Assembly (NCBI RefSeq): GCF_003364215.1
Contig: NZ_NXLU01000001.1
Location: 186,001-250,000, forward strand
From: Helicobacter cholecystus
GTDB lineage: Bacteria; Campylobacterota; Campylobacteria; Campylobacterales; Helicobacteraceae
Reading direction: 5' to 3'
DNA length: 64,000 nucleotides
Below, piece by piece: positions 11,601 to 20,887 of the stretch. The position numbers and the translations under genes are program-made. Positions within the stretch are counted from its first letter, which is position 1. The number at the start of each line of letters is the position of its first letter. A model generated the notes under the pieces. That model saw only the letters and a list, made by a program, of their open reading frames with translations, did no database searches and had not been told where the DNA came from.

Positions 11601-12321
11601 GTTTAATTTTATTGATACACATACTTCAGTAGATGAGAGCGCATCTTTAGAAGGAGAATATGAATGTTTGGGGCTTTATATTTCTGGACATCCGCTTGAT
11701 GCTTATAAGGCACAAATTGATGAGATTAAAGGGATTGGAAAGAGTGTGGAAATTCCAGAATATAAAGATGGAGAAAGTTTGTTGCTTGTAGGAAAAGTGA
11801 TTGAATGCGTCAGAAGAATCAGTAAAAAGAGTGGAAATCCTTATGGAAGTATTGAGATTTTGGATCGTTGGGGGAAAGTCACTTTTATGCTTTTCTCCCA
11901 ACTTTTTGAAGCTTTTGAAAAGATGGATTACAATAAAGAGCCCTTAGTGTTTAAATGCAGTATTGAAACAAGAGAGGGCAAGAATCAACTTGCCATTAAA
12001 GAGATTCTTAGCCTTGAAGAAGCCAAAGAAGTCAAAATCTCAAAACCTAAAAAACAAAAATTACAAGCCTCTAAAGAAACTCCTCAAAGTATATTGGCAA
12101 GCACTCATGAGCCTACCTGTCCTCTTGCAATTATCATCTCTTCAAAGAGCGATAAGAATTTCATTAAAAGTATTGCCCAAGAGGTGAAAAAATATCAAGG
12201 AGAACGTGAGTTAAAAATTATTGTTGAAGAAGATAATCAAAGCTATCTTTTTTCTTCAAACCTAAAAGTGAGCACTGAGGCTAGAAGAAAGCTCTCACAA
12301 CTCCAATGGGTAGATCTATGA
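8692..12321 (+). CDS. dnaE: DNA polymerase III subunit alpha
   Basis: 1209 aa replicative polymerase. N-terminal PHP domain (HLHTEYSLLDGANKI, MTDHGNMYGAMEF), C-family polymerase core with catalytic PDIDMDF near residue 439 and the third Asp in KFDFLGLKTL near 593, beta-binding and tandem HhH region, and an OB fold near residue 1025 (LLLVGKVIECVRRISKKSG). Length matches the family. ATG with AGGGG upstream. The stop overlaps the next gene by 4 nt. Confidence 0.97.
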   Translation: MKFTHLHLHTEYSLLDGANKIKLLAKKLKELGMDSVAMTDHGNMYGAMEFYTVMLENGIKPIIGMEAYIHNQEDISDKSIKQRYHLCLYAKDLEGYHNLLALSSQAFINGFYYYPRINKKLLREHSKGLVCSSACLAGEVSYHLNSTNPKRLDAGAKKNRPYNAYGYAFAKEAALEYQDIFGDDFYLEIMRHGIQEQEHIDNLLIKLSLETGIKIIATNDSHYLTQDDAKTQEVAMCVAMGKILNDKDRLKHSVNEFYIKSPQEMAVLFADIPEALANTQEIVEKCNLTLPLKNTEIVNKESGEKILNFTPATPPSFRFTAQYAKNEGLDFSDDANYFAYKCREGLKERLKLVPQEKHSLYEERLNQEIEIITKMNFPGYMLIVWDFVNFAKKNGIPVGPGRGSAAGSLVAFCLKITNIDPIKYDLLFERFLNPERVSMPDIDMDFCQRRRGEIIEYVSNLYGKYNVAQVVTFGELKAKGVIRDVARVLDMPLKNADAMAKLVPEELKITLQDAYEKEPKLREMIESDSLAKEVWEYSLKLENFKRNTGVHAAAIVIDSERELWYKTPLAVAKNGGSVTQYSMKWLEPVDLIKFDFLGLKTLTVIDDALKLIKKRYGEEIDFLSVNIEDPKVYETMQSGNTLGLFQIESGGMQDLNKRLKPSTFEDVIAVLALYRPGPMESGMLDDFIDRKHGLKPIEYMFPELEPILKPTYGVIVYQEQVMQIVQTIGGFSLGGADLVRRAMGKKIKEEMDRLKDSFVKGAINNGFDGEKGGELWDLIVKFAGYGFNKSHSAAYAMVTFQTAYLKTYYEHEFMAAMLTSETSKVEAVAKYIDEVTAMGIKILPPHVNLSENDFGVNGEGEHKAIVFGLSAIKGVGEAPIENIVNERMKNGEFKSLEDFVGRVDWSKISKRVLEPLIKSGSLDNLGYSRACMLEHLDEICETGRNNNRLSQSLEASLFAGFEDELSSEVKFNFIDTHTSVDESASLEGEYECLGLYISGHPLDAYKAQIDEIKGIGKSVEIPEYKDGESLLLVGKVIECVRRISKKSGNPYGSIEILDRWGKVTFMLFSQLFEAFEKMDYNKEPLVFKCSIETREGKNQLAIKEILSLEEAKEVKISKPKKQKLQASKETPQSILASTHEPTCPLAIIISSKSDKNFIKSIAQEVKKYQGERELKIIVEEDNQSYLFSSNLKVSTEARRKLSQLQWVDL

Positions 12322-13085
12322 GGCTTAATCAATATATCTCCCATAATAGTAAATATTCTCGCCGTGAGGCAGATAGACTGATCTTAGAGGGAAGGGTAAA
12401 TATTGAAAAAAGAAAAGCTACCCCTATAAGTGTTTTACAAGAAGGGGAGAGAGTGTTTATTGATGGAAAATTTCTTAAGCCCAAAGATGAAGAAAATTAT
12501 ACTCTTCTTATCTACCATAAACCCAAAGGTGAGCTTGTAAGTAAAAAAGATGATCGAGGCAGAAAAACCATTTATCATTCACTTAGCTCTCAATATTCTC
12601 ATTTTATTCCAGTAGGGAGATTGGATTATGCATCTGAGGGTTTGCTTATTCTTACAGATAGTAAAAAAGTAGCTACAAAGCTTATGGAGAGTGAGTTAGA
12701 GAGAGTATATTTGCTTAAACTTAATGGAAGCATCACTCAAGAGATGATGAAGGCAATGCAAGAGGGAATGACTTTAGAGGATGCAAGAGAGGGAGGGCAT
12801 CAAAAAAGCATTATCACCTCAATGGAATTTGCACCTTTTATTGATTTTGCTGTGATCAAAAATACAAGAAACTACTCTAAGATTAAAGTGTGCATCACTG
12901 AGGGAAAAAACCGAGAACTTAGACGCTTCTTTGCCCACTTTGGACGAGAAATATTGGATTTGAAGAGAATCTCCTATGGATTTGCCTCTCTTAATGCCTT
13001 GCCTTGTGGAAAAAGTCGTTTTTTTAGTAAGGATGAATATAAGGCCTTGCACCAATTTATGAAACAATTTAAAAAAAAGGATTAA
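12318..13085 (+). CDS. rluB: 23S rRNA pseudouridine synthase, RluB/RsuA family
   Basis: 255 aa. S4 RNA-binding domain at residues 1-60 ([20 protein letters not shown]) followed by the pseudouridine synthase domain with catalytic Asp103 in [15 protein letters not shown]. The ATG at 12318 overlaps the dnaE stop (ATGA) and starts right at the S4 consensus, so I prefer it over the ATG at 12306 inside dnaE. The family is clear; assignment to RluB rather than RsuA/RluE rests on general similarity. Confidence 0.85.
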   Translation: MRLNQYISHNSKYSRREADRLILEGRVNIEKRKATPISVLQEGERVFIDGKFLKPKDEENYTLLIYHKPKGELVSKKDDRGRKTIYHSLSSQYSHFIPVGRLDYASEGLLILTDSKKVATKLMESELERVYLLKLNGSITQEMMKAMQEGMTLEDAREGGHQKSIITSMEFAPFIDFAVIKNTRNYSKIKVCITEGKNRELRRFFAHFGREILDLKRISYGFASLNALPCGKSRFFSKDEYKALHQFMKQFKKKD

Positions 13086-13086
13086 T

Positions 13087-14355
13087 ATGGATTTTTTACG
13101 CATTTCTCAAAGCTCAAAGCTTCAAGGAGAAGTTGAGATTTCTGGAGCAAAAAATTCAGCACTTCCCATTCTCACCGCTACACTGCTTTCTAAAAATCCT
13201 GTTGATATCACTAATCTCCCCAATGTTGCAGATGTGATTACTCTACTTAAACTTTTGGAGATCTTAGGTGCAAATTATGAGCGCTTCTCTTCTAATCATA
13301 TTTGTATTGATACGCTTGGAGTAAAAGAAACAAAAGCGACCTATGATATTGTGCGAAAGATGAGGGCTTCTATTCTTGTGCTTGGACCACTTTTGGCTAG
13401 ATTTGGACATTGTGAGGTAAGTCTTCCAGGGGGGTGTGCTATTGGTGCGCGACCTGTGGATTTGCATATTAAGGCAATGGAAAAAATGGGGGCTGAGGTG
13501 ATTATAGAAAATGGTTATATCGTCGCTAAAGCTCCTCAAGGATTAAATGGGGCAAATATTGTTTTTGACAAAATTACAGTGACGGGAACTGAAAATGTTC
13601 TTATGGCAGCAGCCCTTGCTAAGGGAAAAACAACAATTATCAATGCTGCTAAAGAACCTGAAGTCATCCAGTTATGCCAAATTCTTCAAGAAGCAGGTGT
13701 GCAAATACAAGGGATAGGCACAAATGAGCTAGAAATTATAGGAAGTGATAGGGAGCTTTTAGCCATGAAGCCTATCAGTGTGATTGCAGATAGGATTGAA
13801 GCAGGAACTTATCTTTGTGCAGGTGCAATGACAAATTCTTCTATTACGCTCACCTCTATTATTCCTCATCATCTTCAAGCCATCATTGAAAAACTTGAAG
13901 AGATTGGTTTTACTTTTAATAGCACACAAGATTCTCTTACACTTCTTCCTGCAAAAAAAATGCAAGCTTTTGAGGTTAGAACTGCAGAATATCCTGCATT
14001 TCCTACAGATATGCAGGCGCAATTTATGGCACTAGCAATGATGTGTGAGGGTGTAAGCAGTATTGAGGAGAGGCTATTTGAAAATCGTTTTATGCATGTC
14101 AGTGAACTTCAAAGATTAGGGGCAAATATTGCCTTAAGAGGAAATACTGCTAATGTTAGCGGAGGAGTAGAGCTCAATGGTGCAGATGTGATGGCTACAG
14201 ATTTGCGAGCATCATCAGCACTTGTGCTTGCGGGGCTTGTAGCTAAGGGGGAGACAAATATTCACAGAATTTATCATCTTGATCGAGGATATGAAAATTT
14301 AGAAAATAAATTGATTGGACTTGGAGCCAAAGTCCAAAGGCTTAAAGAGGAGTAA
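13087..14355 (+). CDS. murA: UDP-N-acetylglucosamine 1-carboxyvinyltransferase MurA
   Basis: 422 aa, full length. Adds enolpyruvate to UDP-GlcNAc, the first committed step of peptidoglycan synthesis. Conserved SGAKNSALP (lysine near residue 22) and the catalytic loop [14 protein letters not shown] with Cys117, the residue attacked by fosfomycin. ATG begins 1 nt after the preceding stop. Ends flush against the stop of the convergent DedA gene. Confidence 0.97.
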   Translation: MDFLRISQSSKLQGEVEISGAKNSALPILTATLLSKNPVDITNLPNVADVITLLKLLEILGANYERFSSNHICIDTLGVKETKATYDIVRKMRASILVLGPLLARFGHCEVSLPGGCAIGARPVDLHIKAMEKMGAEVIIENGYIVAKAPQGLNGANIVFDKITVTGTENVLMAAALAKGKTTIINAAKEPEVIQLCQILQEAGVQIQGIGTNELEIIGSDRELLAMKPISVIADRIEAGTYLCAGAMTNSSITLTSIIPHHLQAIIEKLEEIGFTFNSTQDSLTLLPAKKMQAFEVRTAEYPAFPTDMQAQFMALAMMCEGVSSIEERLFENRFMHVSELQRLGANIALRGNTANVSGGVELNGADVMATDLRASSALVLAGLVAKGETNIHRIYHLDRGYENLENKLIGLGAKVQRLKEE

Positions 14356-14916
14356 TTATTTTCTCCTCTCCCCAATTTTGAGTATTGCATAAATCCCCCC
14401 TATTAAAATAACTAGAAAAGCGGGCATCACATAGGGATAGCTTTGGAGTTTTTCAAATATATCTTTCACCCAATCGCTTAGAAGGTATGCACAGATCCCA
14501 ATCCCTACAGCCCAAAACATACAAGCAAGAGCATTAAAGAGTATAAACTTTTTGAGTGAATAAGAAGAGAGGCCAATAGCCAAAGGAAGAATAGTCTTAA
14601 AACCATAGATATATTTATTGATAAAAATCAGTCCCACCCCATAGCGTCTAAGATACAGATGGGCAAGGGCAATTTTGCGTTTATGTTTAGCAAGGTAACG
14701 CATAAAATCTTGTTTTTGATATCTTGATAGATAGGCTAAAAGAGTGCTTCCAACAATATTTCCACAACAAGCAATGATAATACAGAGAGTGAGATCAAGC
14801 TTTCCAAGGGCAGAGAGTATGCTTGCAGCTACAAGGCCAATAAAACCCCCACCCATAGAATAAATAAAGAGTGCAATATATCCATAAGTTTGAAGATTAC
14901 TCAGTGTTTCTTCCAT
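14356..14916 (-). CDS. DedA/VTT family inner-membrane protein
   Basis: 186 aa with several hydrophobic segments and the VTT-domain hallmarks: GNIVGSTLLAYLSRY, an R-YG motif (LRRYGVGLIFINKYIYGFKT) and an internal amphipathic helix. The DedA family is associated with undecaprenyl phosphate or phospholipid flipping and membrane homeostasis; the exact substrate cannot be told here. Converges on murA with no gap. AGGAGG lies upstream of the ATG. Confidence 0.85.
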   Translation of the reverse strand: MEETLSNLQTYGYIALFIYSMGGGFIGLVAASILSALGKLDLTLCIIIACCGNIVGSTLLAYLSRYQKQDFMRYLAKHKRKIALAHLYLRRYGVGLIFINKYIYGFKTILPLAIGLSSYSLKKFILFNALACMFWAVGIGICAYLLSDWVKDIFEKLQSYPYVMPAFLVILIGGIYAILKIGERRK

Positions 14917-15237
14917 ACAACCTCCTAAACAGACAAAGTAAAATTATAAGGGTTTTAAATTTACCCAAGCGAGAAACTTTGCTACTTTGATAAAACCATA
15001 CGCAAAAAACTTGATATTCAAAAATCCTGCAAGGCTATTTTTAAGATTCTTACTTTTGTTTGTAAAAAGTTTTTAGGGAATAATTGAAAGCTACTCTTTT
15101 TGATTGCTTTTATGGGTTTTGTATTTTTAAAGTTTCTTTATTGAGGAGGCAGAGGGTTTAAATGGCGAGGTTGCTTCCCTCACGCCCCCGATAATGCTTT
15201 GTGCATTGTTAGGATAGGGATTGCCTATCCTAGTGAA
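14917..15237. other. Intergenic region with two small inverted repeats
   Basis: 321 bases between the divergent 5' end of the DedA gene and the 3' end of the autotransporter. I see no coding frame with a ribosome-binding site. It holds the DedA promoter region (AT-rich, about 14940-15060) and, at 15193-15232, two adjacent hairpins just past the autotransporter stop. Confidence 0.6.
15210..15232 (-). terminator. Inverted repeat after the autotransporter stop (possible terminator)
   Basis: Perfect 9-bp stem TAGGATAGG / CCTATCCTA with a 5-nt loop, beginning 5 nt beyond the autotransporter stop. A second, weaker stem (AATGC/GCATT, 15193-15207) follows. There is no U-run, so intrinsic termination is uncertain; mRNA stabilisation is an alternative. 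Confidence 0.5.
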
Positions 15238-17830
15238 TTATTGATTATTTTCGAGTTTTTGAGGGAGTATTTTTTGAGGTTTGGGCAATGAGGTTATTTT
15301 ATCCCCAAAGCTAAATCTCGCTCCAATATTGGCTTGATAGTCTGTATTTCTATTTCTTCCACCAAAACTTCTCTCAGCATCAATATACATTCTCCATTGC
15401 TCTGTAAGAACAAGATTAGTTCCGACATTAAACACGGCCTTTATATTGTTGCCAATATTTCTTTGAGCCTCTGTAATCCCATCATAAAGTCTAATAGGAG
15501 TATTATCGCTCACAGTTTCATTCACTAAATTAGCTCCTAGTCTAAAATCAGCCCTCAAGCCATTTTGAGTTTTAAGAGAATAACCTTGCACCACTCCCAC
15601 TCTTGCATTCAGAGCCGTTGTCATTTTAAGCTCCCCCTTTACAGATTGTCCATGAATGATGCCTAGATTAATATCCTTTACTCCAAGGATTAACCCGCCT
15701 ATAAGCTCTACTTGGGGCTCAAAGTAGAAATTACTCTTCCCCATATAAGCCCTATAGCCCACTTCTGCTCCCAAAGAGAGTGCGTGATTGCCAAAATTAG
15801 AGCGAGAGTCTGTATTGAGATCGAGTTTTTGATCTATATAGAGATATTTTGCAATCGTATCTACATATAAGCCACTATCAGCAATATAGGCATGATAAGC
15901 TGCAAGGCTATAAGTGTTGGCTTTGCCATTGTATTGATTTGCAGAGATATTTACCATTGAAGTAGAGAAGGCTACGCCACTATAGTTTTTTGCACCTATA
16001 ACCCCAATGCCATAGTCATACCCTAGCTGGATATTGGTATAGAGATTTTTCACTCCCTCGCCGCTATCACTCCCATTAAAGATTCTTAACCATGCCCCTT
16101 GATTGTAAGGAATCCCTCTTAAATCCCCCATTCTTTTATTCAGATTATTACTCTCAATCATAAGCATTCTATAAGGATTGGAGATTAAAAAACCACTCTC
16201 ATTGACTAGCTCTTCATTGATTTCACTGCTAAGTCCAGAGAGAACCCAACGATGTTTTTTATTGGCATAATTTGCACTCCCTTCATCCTCTGCCTTACTC
16301 CAAATCTCTGCAGTGGTTTGAGTGTTATTTGCAGTTCTGCTTTGAGGTGTTGTAGAACTAGGAGTGAGAGTAGAAGGATTCTCACTGACTTGATGCTCTA
16401 AGGTTGTAGTCACATAGCTAAGTCCCTCTTTTCTTATGCTTCCTCTCACTACACCATTATTAACACTATCAGCACTCACAAGCACGATAGCTTCAGGATT
16501 AGAATCAAAGTTTCTTGGAGTAAGATTGACATCTTTAACACTGATATATAAATTTGTAGTTTCTAAGGTCCCAATTTCAAGCCTATCACTCTTATTGCCA
16601 TCTATCCCAAGAAGCACTCTTCCCTCATCACCTTTGAGGTTTTTAATTTCTAGTGTTCTAAGGTTATTATTAGGGTTAGAAGTACCTCTAGTTACAGTTG
16701 AAGAGTTTTGCACCCTAGGGGCAGAATAAAGATCGAGATTAAGAGTGTTTCCATTGTTAGTTAAAGAGAGGTTTGTGACCCTTGAATTCTCAGTTATGAG
16801 CCATTGAGCATTGTTCTTAAAGGTAAGTGTAGTAGTGGCTCCACTGTTACTCGAGTAACTTGCTTTTCCAGTAAGATTGGCATTATCAAAAGTAATGTCG
16901 TGAGTTTTATTATCCAGTGCATAAATATCTCCAATCATATGAGCATTGTTGGAGAAAGAAAGATTTGTCTGAGATTCTCCACCATAAAGGCCTGCATAGA
17001 CATTTCCCATAAGATAAGAGTCCTTGCCACTGAAGTGAGCATAGATCTTTCCTGAACCCTCTTCTGTATTTAAACTTTTGAGACCTGTTGAGATGGATCC
17101 TTTTATTTGAATGATGGCATCTTTATTTTTAATTGTTCCATCATCATTTGCATTGAGATAGATGGATCCATTTTGAGAAGCCATTAGAGCAATGATACCT
17201 CTTTGTTGATTATGTATAGGATGACCGATAGTATTAATTTTTATATAATTACCTAAGAGTTTAACAACACCGCTATCATGTGATCCAATGGCAGAAACCC
17301 CTAGTGTTCTCCAAGTGGCTTGATCATCATCCTCTCTATATGTAAAATCAAGATTTGAAGAGATTTCAAATTTTCCCTTCACATCTGTCAAAATCCCTCC
17401 TCTTGCTAAATCCACCCCTCCCCAACCACTAGAAAGAAAATTAATCTTGATTGTCCCTCCTGTCCAACTCCGCTGAGTGCCTGCATTAACACTACTTGCA
17501 AATACATATCCATAACCTGTAGTATTTGTTGCAAATATCTCTAAAGTCGCCATGTTATTGATTGTGATATCTTTGCTTAGTTTTGTTGTCATCTCATTTG
17601 TTTGCACATTATAGCGAGCATCAAAAGAGCCAATCGTTGTGTTTTGATCAATTGTGATAGTGGATTGGTTAAAGATTTCTTCTACCTGATTTCTATTAAT
17701 TTGAATAGTAGCAAATGCAAGAGTAGGAAGAAATGAGCTTAGTGCCAAGCTTACAAGCAATGTAGAGGATTTTTTACTCTGCCCCCCCCCCTTCAAGAGT
17801 TTTTCTGGTTTTCTTTAATTCTTTTTTCAT
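15238..17830 (-). CDS. Autotransporter (type Va) adhesin, phase-variable, OFF in this sequence
   Basis: The best start is ATG 17828-17830 with AAGGAG 5 nt upstream. After 13 codons the frame meets ten Gs (17782-17791 on the plus strand read C10). With ten, translation ends at a TAA at 17774-17776; with nine (or 12) it continues GGG-QSKKSSTLLVS into one open frame, giving 863 aa. The product would have a long basic N-terminus, a signal hydrophobic core ending LPTLAFA, a beta-helical Asn/Thr-rich passenger (to about residue 550) and a C-terminal autotransporter barrel ending NIGARFSF. A TTG at 17796 restores the frame on paper but has no ribosome-binding site. Unusually, about 22 Lys/Pro-rich residues follow the barrel's last strand. 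Confidence 0.85.
17782..17791 (-). repeat. G10 homopolymer (coding strand) controlling autotransporter frame
   Basis: Ten consecutive Gs on the coding strand, 13 codons into the autotransporter gene. Nine or twelve would put the ATG at 17830 in frame with the protein; ten gives a short truncated peptide. Tracts of this size slip readily in Helicobacter and Campylobacter. Confidence 0.93.
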
Positions 17831-17880
17831 TCTTTCTCCTTCAAAACTTTTTAATTCCTTTAAGTCTAATTTTAAAGAAG

Positions 17881-17917
17881 TTTATATTGTATCTAATTTT
17901 TTTGTGGGGGGGGGGGG
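17881..17917 (-). promoter_or_regulatory. Autotransporter promoter region overlapped by a C12/G12 tract
   Basis: On the minus strand a C12 run (plus-strand G12, 17906-17917) ends 14 nt before TACAAT (17891-17886) and 19 nt before TATAAA (17886-17881), both reasonable -10 boxes 50 nt upstream of the ATG. The tract therefore covers the place of the -35 hexamer, so its length would change promoter spacing. Inference from position only. Confidence 0.5.
17906..17917. repeat. G12/C12 homopolymer between autotransporter and flgG2
   Basis: Twelve consecutive Gs on the plus strand in the 211-nt divergent gap. It lies 76 bp upstream of the autotransporter ATG and 75 bp upstream of the sigma-54 promoter of the flagellar genes. 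Probably hypervariable in length. Confidence 0.92.
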
Positions 17918-17990
17918 TAAATATTGTAAATATATAGTCAATGAAAGGTGGCTTATATGCATTCTTTTTGAAACGGAGAAGATTATTATT

Positions 17991-18007
17991 TTGGAACATT
18001 TCTTGCT
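17991..18007 (+). promoter_or_regulatory. Sigma-54 (RpoN) promoter of flgG2-flgG
   Basis: TTGGAACATTTCTTGCT fits the RpoN -24/-12 consensus with exact GG-N10-GC spacing (GG 17993-17994, GC 18005-18006). The predicted start site is ~12 nt on, about 24 nt before the flgG2 ATG. In this phylum rod and hook genes are typically class 2, RpoN- and FlgR/FlgS-dependent. Confidence 0.88.
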
Positions 18008-18041
18008 AGTTATTCTCTAAATTTATTTTTGGAGCAAAGGA

Positions 18042-18869
18042 ATGCAAAGCGGATATTATAGTGCGACAGGGGGGATGGTCACTCAGTTTAATCGACTTGA
18101 TGTGATTGCTAATAATCTTGCCAATCTTAATACTAATGGCTATAAAAGGGATGATGTGGCTATTGGTGATTTTGAGCGTCTTTTTAAAGAAACTCGCGAT
18201 GAGCTACCTTTGGAAGATAACACACGGGAGGCAGCTAAGTTTTGGAATCGGGCAATGGATAAGGTTCCTGTGGTGACAGAGGAATATACAGATAGAAGTT
18301 TAGGTGCGTTATCGCAAACAGGAAATGTACTTGACTTTGCCCTCAAGAATGAAAATGCGTATTTTGCAATCCAAACCCCAAATGGCGTAAGATATACACG
18401 AGATGGAAGTTTTAATCTTGATGCAGAGGGAACTTTAGTCACAAAAGAAGGATTTAAAGTGCTTTCTCGCAATTGGATTGATCATGAGGGGGGAATCACG
18501 CTTGATGAAAGAATGCAACCCATTTTTAGTCCTAGTGGGAAAATTTCTTTTAGAAATGCAGATGGAGAGATTGTTGAGGCGGGTGCAGTGGCGATTGTGT
18601 TTTTTGCAAGTCCAGAGTATTTGAGTAAAACAAGTAACGGGCTTTATGAGTATAAGGGTAAAGATTTGACAAAAGATCGAAGTTTATATTCACTTAATGA
18701 TGATGTATTGCGACAAGGGTATTTAGAGAAAAGTAATGTCAATGCAGTTCTTGAGATGACAGGTCTTATTGAAACAAATCGACTTGTAGATATGTATCAA
18801 AAAGTGATGAAAACCCATATGGATGATCTCAACACAGAAGCCATTCAAAAATTAGCAGTCAGAGCATAA
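18042..18869 (+). CDS. flgG2: Flagellar basal-body rod protein, FlgF/FlgG family (FlgG2)
   Basis: 275 aa. N-terminal rod signature (YYSATGGMVTQFNRLDVIANNLANLNTNGYKR), central D1 domain with NENAYFAIQTPNGVRYTRDGSF, and the C-terminal helix ending LIETNRLVDMYQKVM typical of axial flagellar proteins. It differs from the following flgG in having a longer N-terminal insert, matching the flgG2-flgG pair known from Campylobacter; it likely does the FlgF proximal-rod job. AAAGGA precedes the ATG; flgG follows after 10 nt. Confidence 0.9.
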   Translation: MQSGYYSATGGMVTQFNRLDVIANNLANLNTNGYKRDDVAIGDFERLFKETRDELPLEDNTREAAKFWNRAMDKVPVVTEEYTDRSLGALSQTGNVLDFALKNENAYFAIQTPNGVRYTRDGSFNLDAEGTLVTKEGFKVLSRNWIDHEGGITLDERMQPIFSPSGKISFRNADGEIVEAGAVAIVFFASPEYLSKTSNGLYEYKGKDLTKDRSLYSLNDDVLRQGYLEKSNVNAVLEMTGLIETNRLVDMYQKVMKTHMDDLNTEAIQKLAVRA

Positions 18870-18879
18870 GGAGTAAAAA

Positions 18880-19668
18880 ATGATTAGAGCATTACATACA
18901 GCCACAACAGGAATGTTGGGACAGCAGATGCAGATTGACACCACTTCAAATAATATTGCCAATGTCAATACGATTGGGTATAAGAAACAAAGAGCAGAAT
19001 TTAGTGATTTGCTTTATCAAACAATGCAATATGCAGGGACAAATACGAGTGATACAACAGTTTCTCCTACAGGGATTGAAGTAGGTCTTGGTGTCCGCCC
19101 CATTTCAGTAGCAAAAATGTTTTCCCAAGGAAGTCTTAAGGAGACGGATAATAACCTTGATGTTGCCATTGCTGGAAAAGGATTTTTTCAAATCCAACTC
19201 CCTGATGGGAATGTGGGATATACTCGAAGCGGAAGTTTTAAGATTGATTCTACGGGTGCGCTTGTTAATTCTGATGGATATAGGCTTATTCCCGAGATTA
19301 CAATTCCTGAGGATACTACACAAATTAGTATCGGGACTGATGGAACTGTAAGTGCATTACAGGGTAATCAAGGGGATATTGCAGTGCTTGGACAAATTGA
19401 GATAGTAAATTTCATTAATCCTGCAGGTCTTCATTCTTTAGGAGACAATCTCTATGCAAGCACAAATGCCTCTGGTGATGCCATCGCGGGAGTGGCAGGT
19501 CAAAATGGTCTAGGACAACTTAGACAAGGATTCATTGAGCTAAGCAATGTTAAGCTTGTAGAAGAAATGACAGATCTTATTACTGGACAAAGAGCTTATG
19601 AGGCAAATTCAAAGAGTATTCAAACAGCAGATGCAATGCTTCAAACAGTCAATCAGCTTAAGAGATAA
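18880..19668 (+). CDS. flgG: Flagellar distal rod protein FlgG
   Basis: 262 aa, the canonical FlgG length. N-terminus MIRALHTATTGMLGQQMQID with TSNNIANVNTIGYKK, central FFQIQLPDGNVGYTRSGSF, and the C-terminal EEMTDLITGQRAYEANSK motif. Forms the distal rod connecting the MS-ring/proximal rod to the hook, exported by the flagellar type III system without a cleaved signal. AAGGAG precedes the ATG; co-transcribed with flgG2 from the sigma-54 promoter. Confidence 0.96.
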   Translation: MIRALHTATTGMLGQQMQIDTTSNNIANVNTIGYKKQRAEFSDLLYQTMQYAGTNTSDTTVSPTGIEVGLGVRPISVAKMFSQGSLKETDNNLDVAIAGKGFFQIQLPDGNVGYTRSGSFKIDSTGALVNSDGYRLIPEITIPEDTTQISIGTDGTVSALQGNQGDIAVLGQIEIVNFINPAGLHSLGDNLYASTNASGDAIAGVAGQNGLGQLRQGFIELSNVKLVEEMTDLITGQRAYEANSKSIQTADAMLQTVNQLKR

Positions 19669-19719
19669 AAGTAAGATAAAGTAACAAAATGGGGGATAGG
19701 AAAGTGGAGGAATAAGAGT

Positions 19720-20577
19720 TTATTTTTTCTTTTTCTTCTCTCTTATTTTTGCAATATATATTCCCAAAACAATAATAACCATTCCAAGAATCTCATAAAC
19801 CCCTAGTTTTTCCCCTAGTAGAAAATACCCCATAAGTCCAGCGATCATGGGTGTAAAAAGTAAAATCAGAGAAGATACTTGGGCATCTAGTTTTCCCATA
19901 ATATATCCAAAGCATCCTTGCCCAAGCACTTGACCAAAGAGTGAAATGGCAATAAGCATTCCTAGGGTATGCCAATCTTGAGGAGTGCTAAAGCCCTCCA
20001 TCGGAATGCCAATGCTTAAAAGAACAATGATTGAGCCTAAAGAAGCAAAACTCATCAAAGTGAGTGTGTCATAACGTTTACGTAATCCATAGACAAGAGA
20101 GAGAAAGATTCCATAACACACCATACTTAAAAATGCCAAAAAATCTCCCAGTGGTGTAGCTACGCTCTCTCCACCGCGTCCTTTAATGAGAATAAATACT
20201 CCTACTAAAGAGATCAACGAACCCAAAATAAAATCGAGATGGATCTTTTCTTTAAAAAAGATTGCACCAATAGGCACGAGGATAAAGCATACAAGTGAGG
20301 CAAAAAGATTGACATTGGCAATACTTGTTTTATGTAAGGCAAGATTAAAAAAGACAAGATCAAGACCAAAAAATACTCCAGCTCCTAGCATAAGAAGCAT
20401 GTCTTTTGCTTTGGCTTGTAACAGTCTGCGATTAGCAAAGAGCATAAAGATAGGCAAGGCAAATAATATGCGATAAAAACCTGCAATAATAGGTGAGAGA
20501 TTGACAACTTTAACCAATACACTTGCATAGATGATAAAGGCTTCTGCCAAGATGGCTAAGAATATAAAGCGTTTCAT
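19720..20577 (-). CDS. DMT-superfamily (EamA) transporter
   Basis: 285 aa with about ten hydrophobic segments arranged as two EamA repeats (first half to about residue 130; second beginning near PLGDFLAFLSMVCYGIFLSLV). The second repeat ends with a conserved LTP-x-A-GLMGYFLLGEKL motif, typical of the drug/metabolite transporter family. Substrate not predictable. Basic C-terminus (KIREKKKKK). Lies alone, convergent to flgG. Confidence 0.88.
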   Translation of the reverse strand: MKRFIFLAILAEAFIIYASVLVKVVNLSPIIAGFYRILFALPIFMLFANRRLLQAKAKDMLLMLGAGVFFGLDLVFFNLALHKTSIANVNLFASLVCFILVPIGAIFFKEKIHLDFILGSLISLVGVFILIKGRGGESVATPLGDFLAFLSMVCYGIFLSLVYGLRKRYDTLTLMSFASLGSIIVLLSIGIPMEGFSTPQDWHTLGMLIAISLFGQVLGQGCFGYIMGKLDAQVSSLILLFTPMIAGLMGYFLLGEKLGVYEILGMVIIVLGIYIAKIREKKKKK

Positions 20578-20887
20578 TATTTTTATCCATTAAGAATTGA
20601 GAATACAAAACTGATGGAGCTATAGAATTATGCTATACCCTACAACTCATAAAATATCGATATGCAACGATACTTAAGATTTTTTTGTATTAAAAATTTT
20701 GATTTTTGATGTGAAAATATATCACAAAAAGATTTTTTATTATTGCTTCAAAAGCAAAGAAATTCTTTAAGGAATTTCACAAATTGAAGTCATTAAGGAT
20801 TTGTATTCAATAGATTGCTTAGTTGATTTATGTCTTTGAGAATATTTTCTCATAATGTTTAAGAGATTTAAGGAGAAAATCATCATT
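20578..20887. other. Intergenic region between DMT transporter and ssrA
   Basis: 310 bases, very AT-rich. I see no credible gene; a frame at 20767-20994 runs into the tmRNA and is spurious. Three small hairpins occur: 20743-20757 (TTGCTT/AAGCAA), 20759-20778 (GAAATTC/GAATTTC) and 20837-20852 (TGAGAA/TTCTCA). One or more may terminate ssrA, but none has a clean U-run. Confidence 0.5.

Noticed and set aside
17794-17796. TTG as the real start of the autotransporter
   Set aside because: No ribosome-binding site lies upstream, and the ATG at 17830 has an excellent one; the TTG only hides the frameshift.
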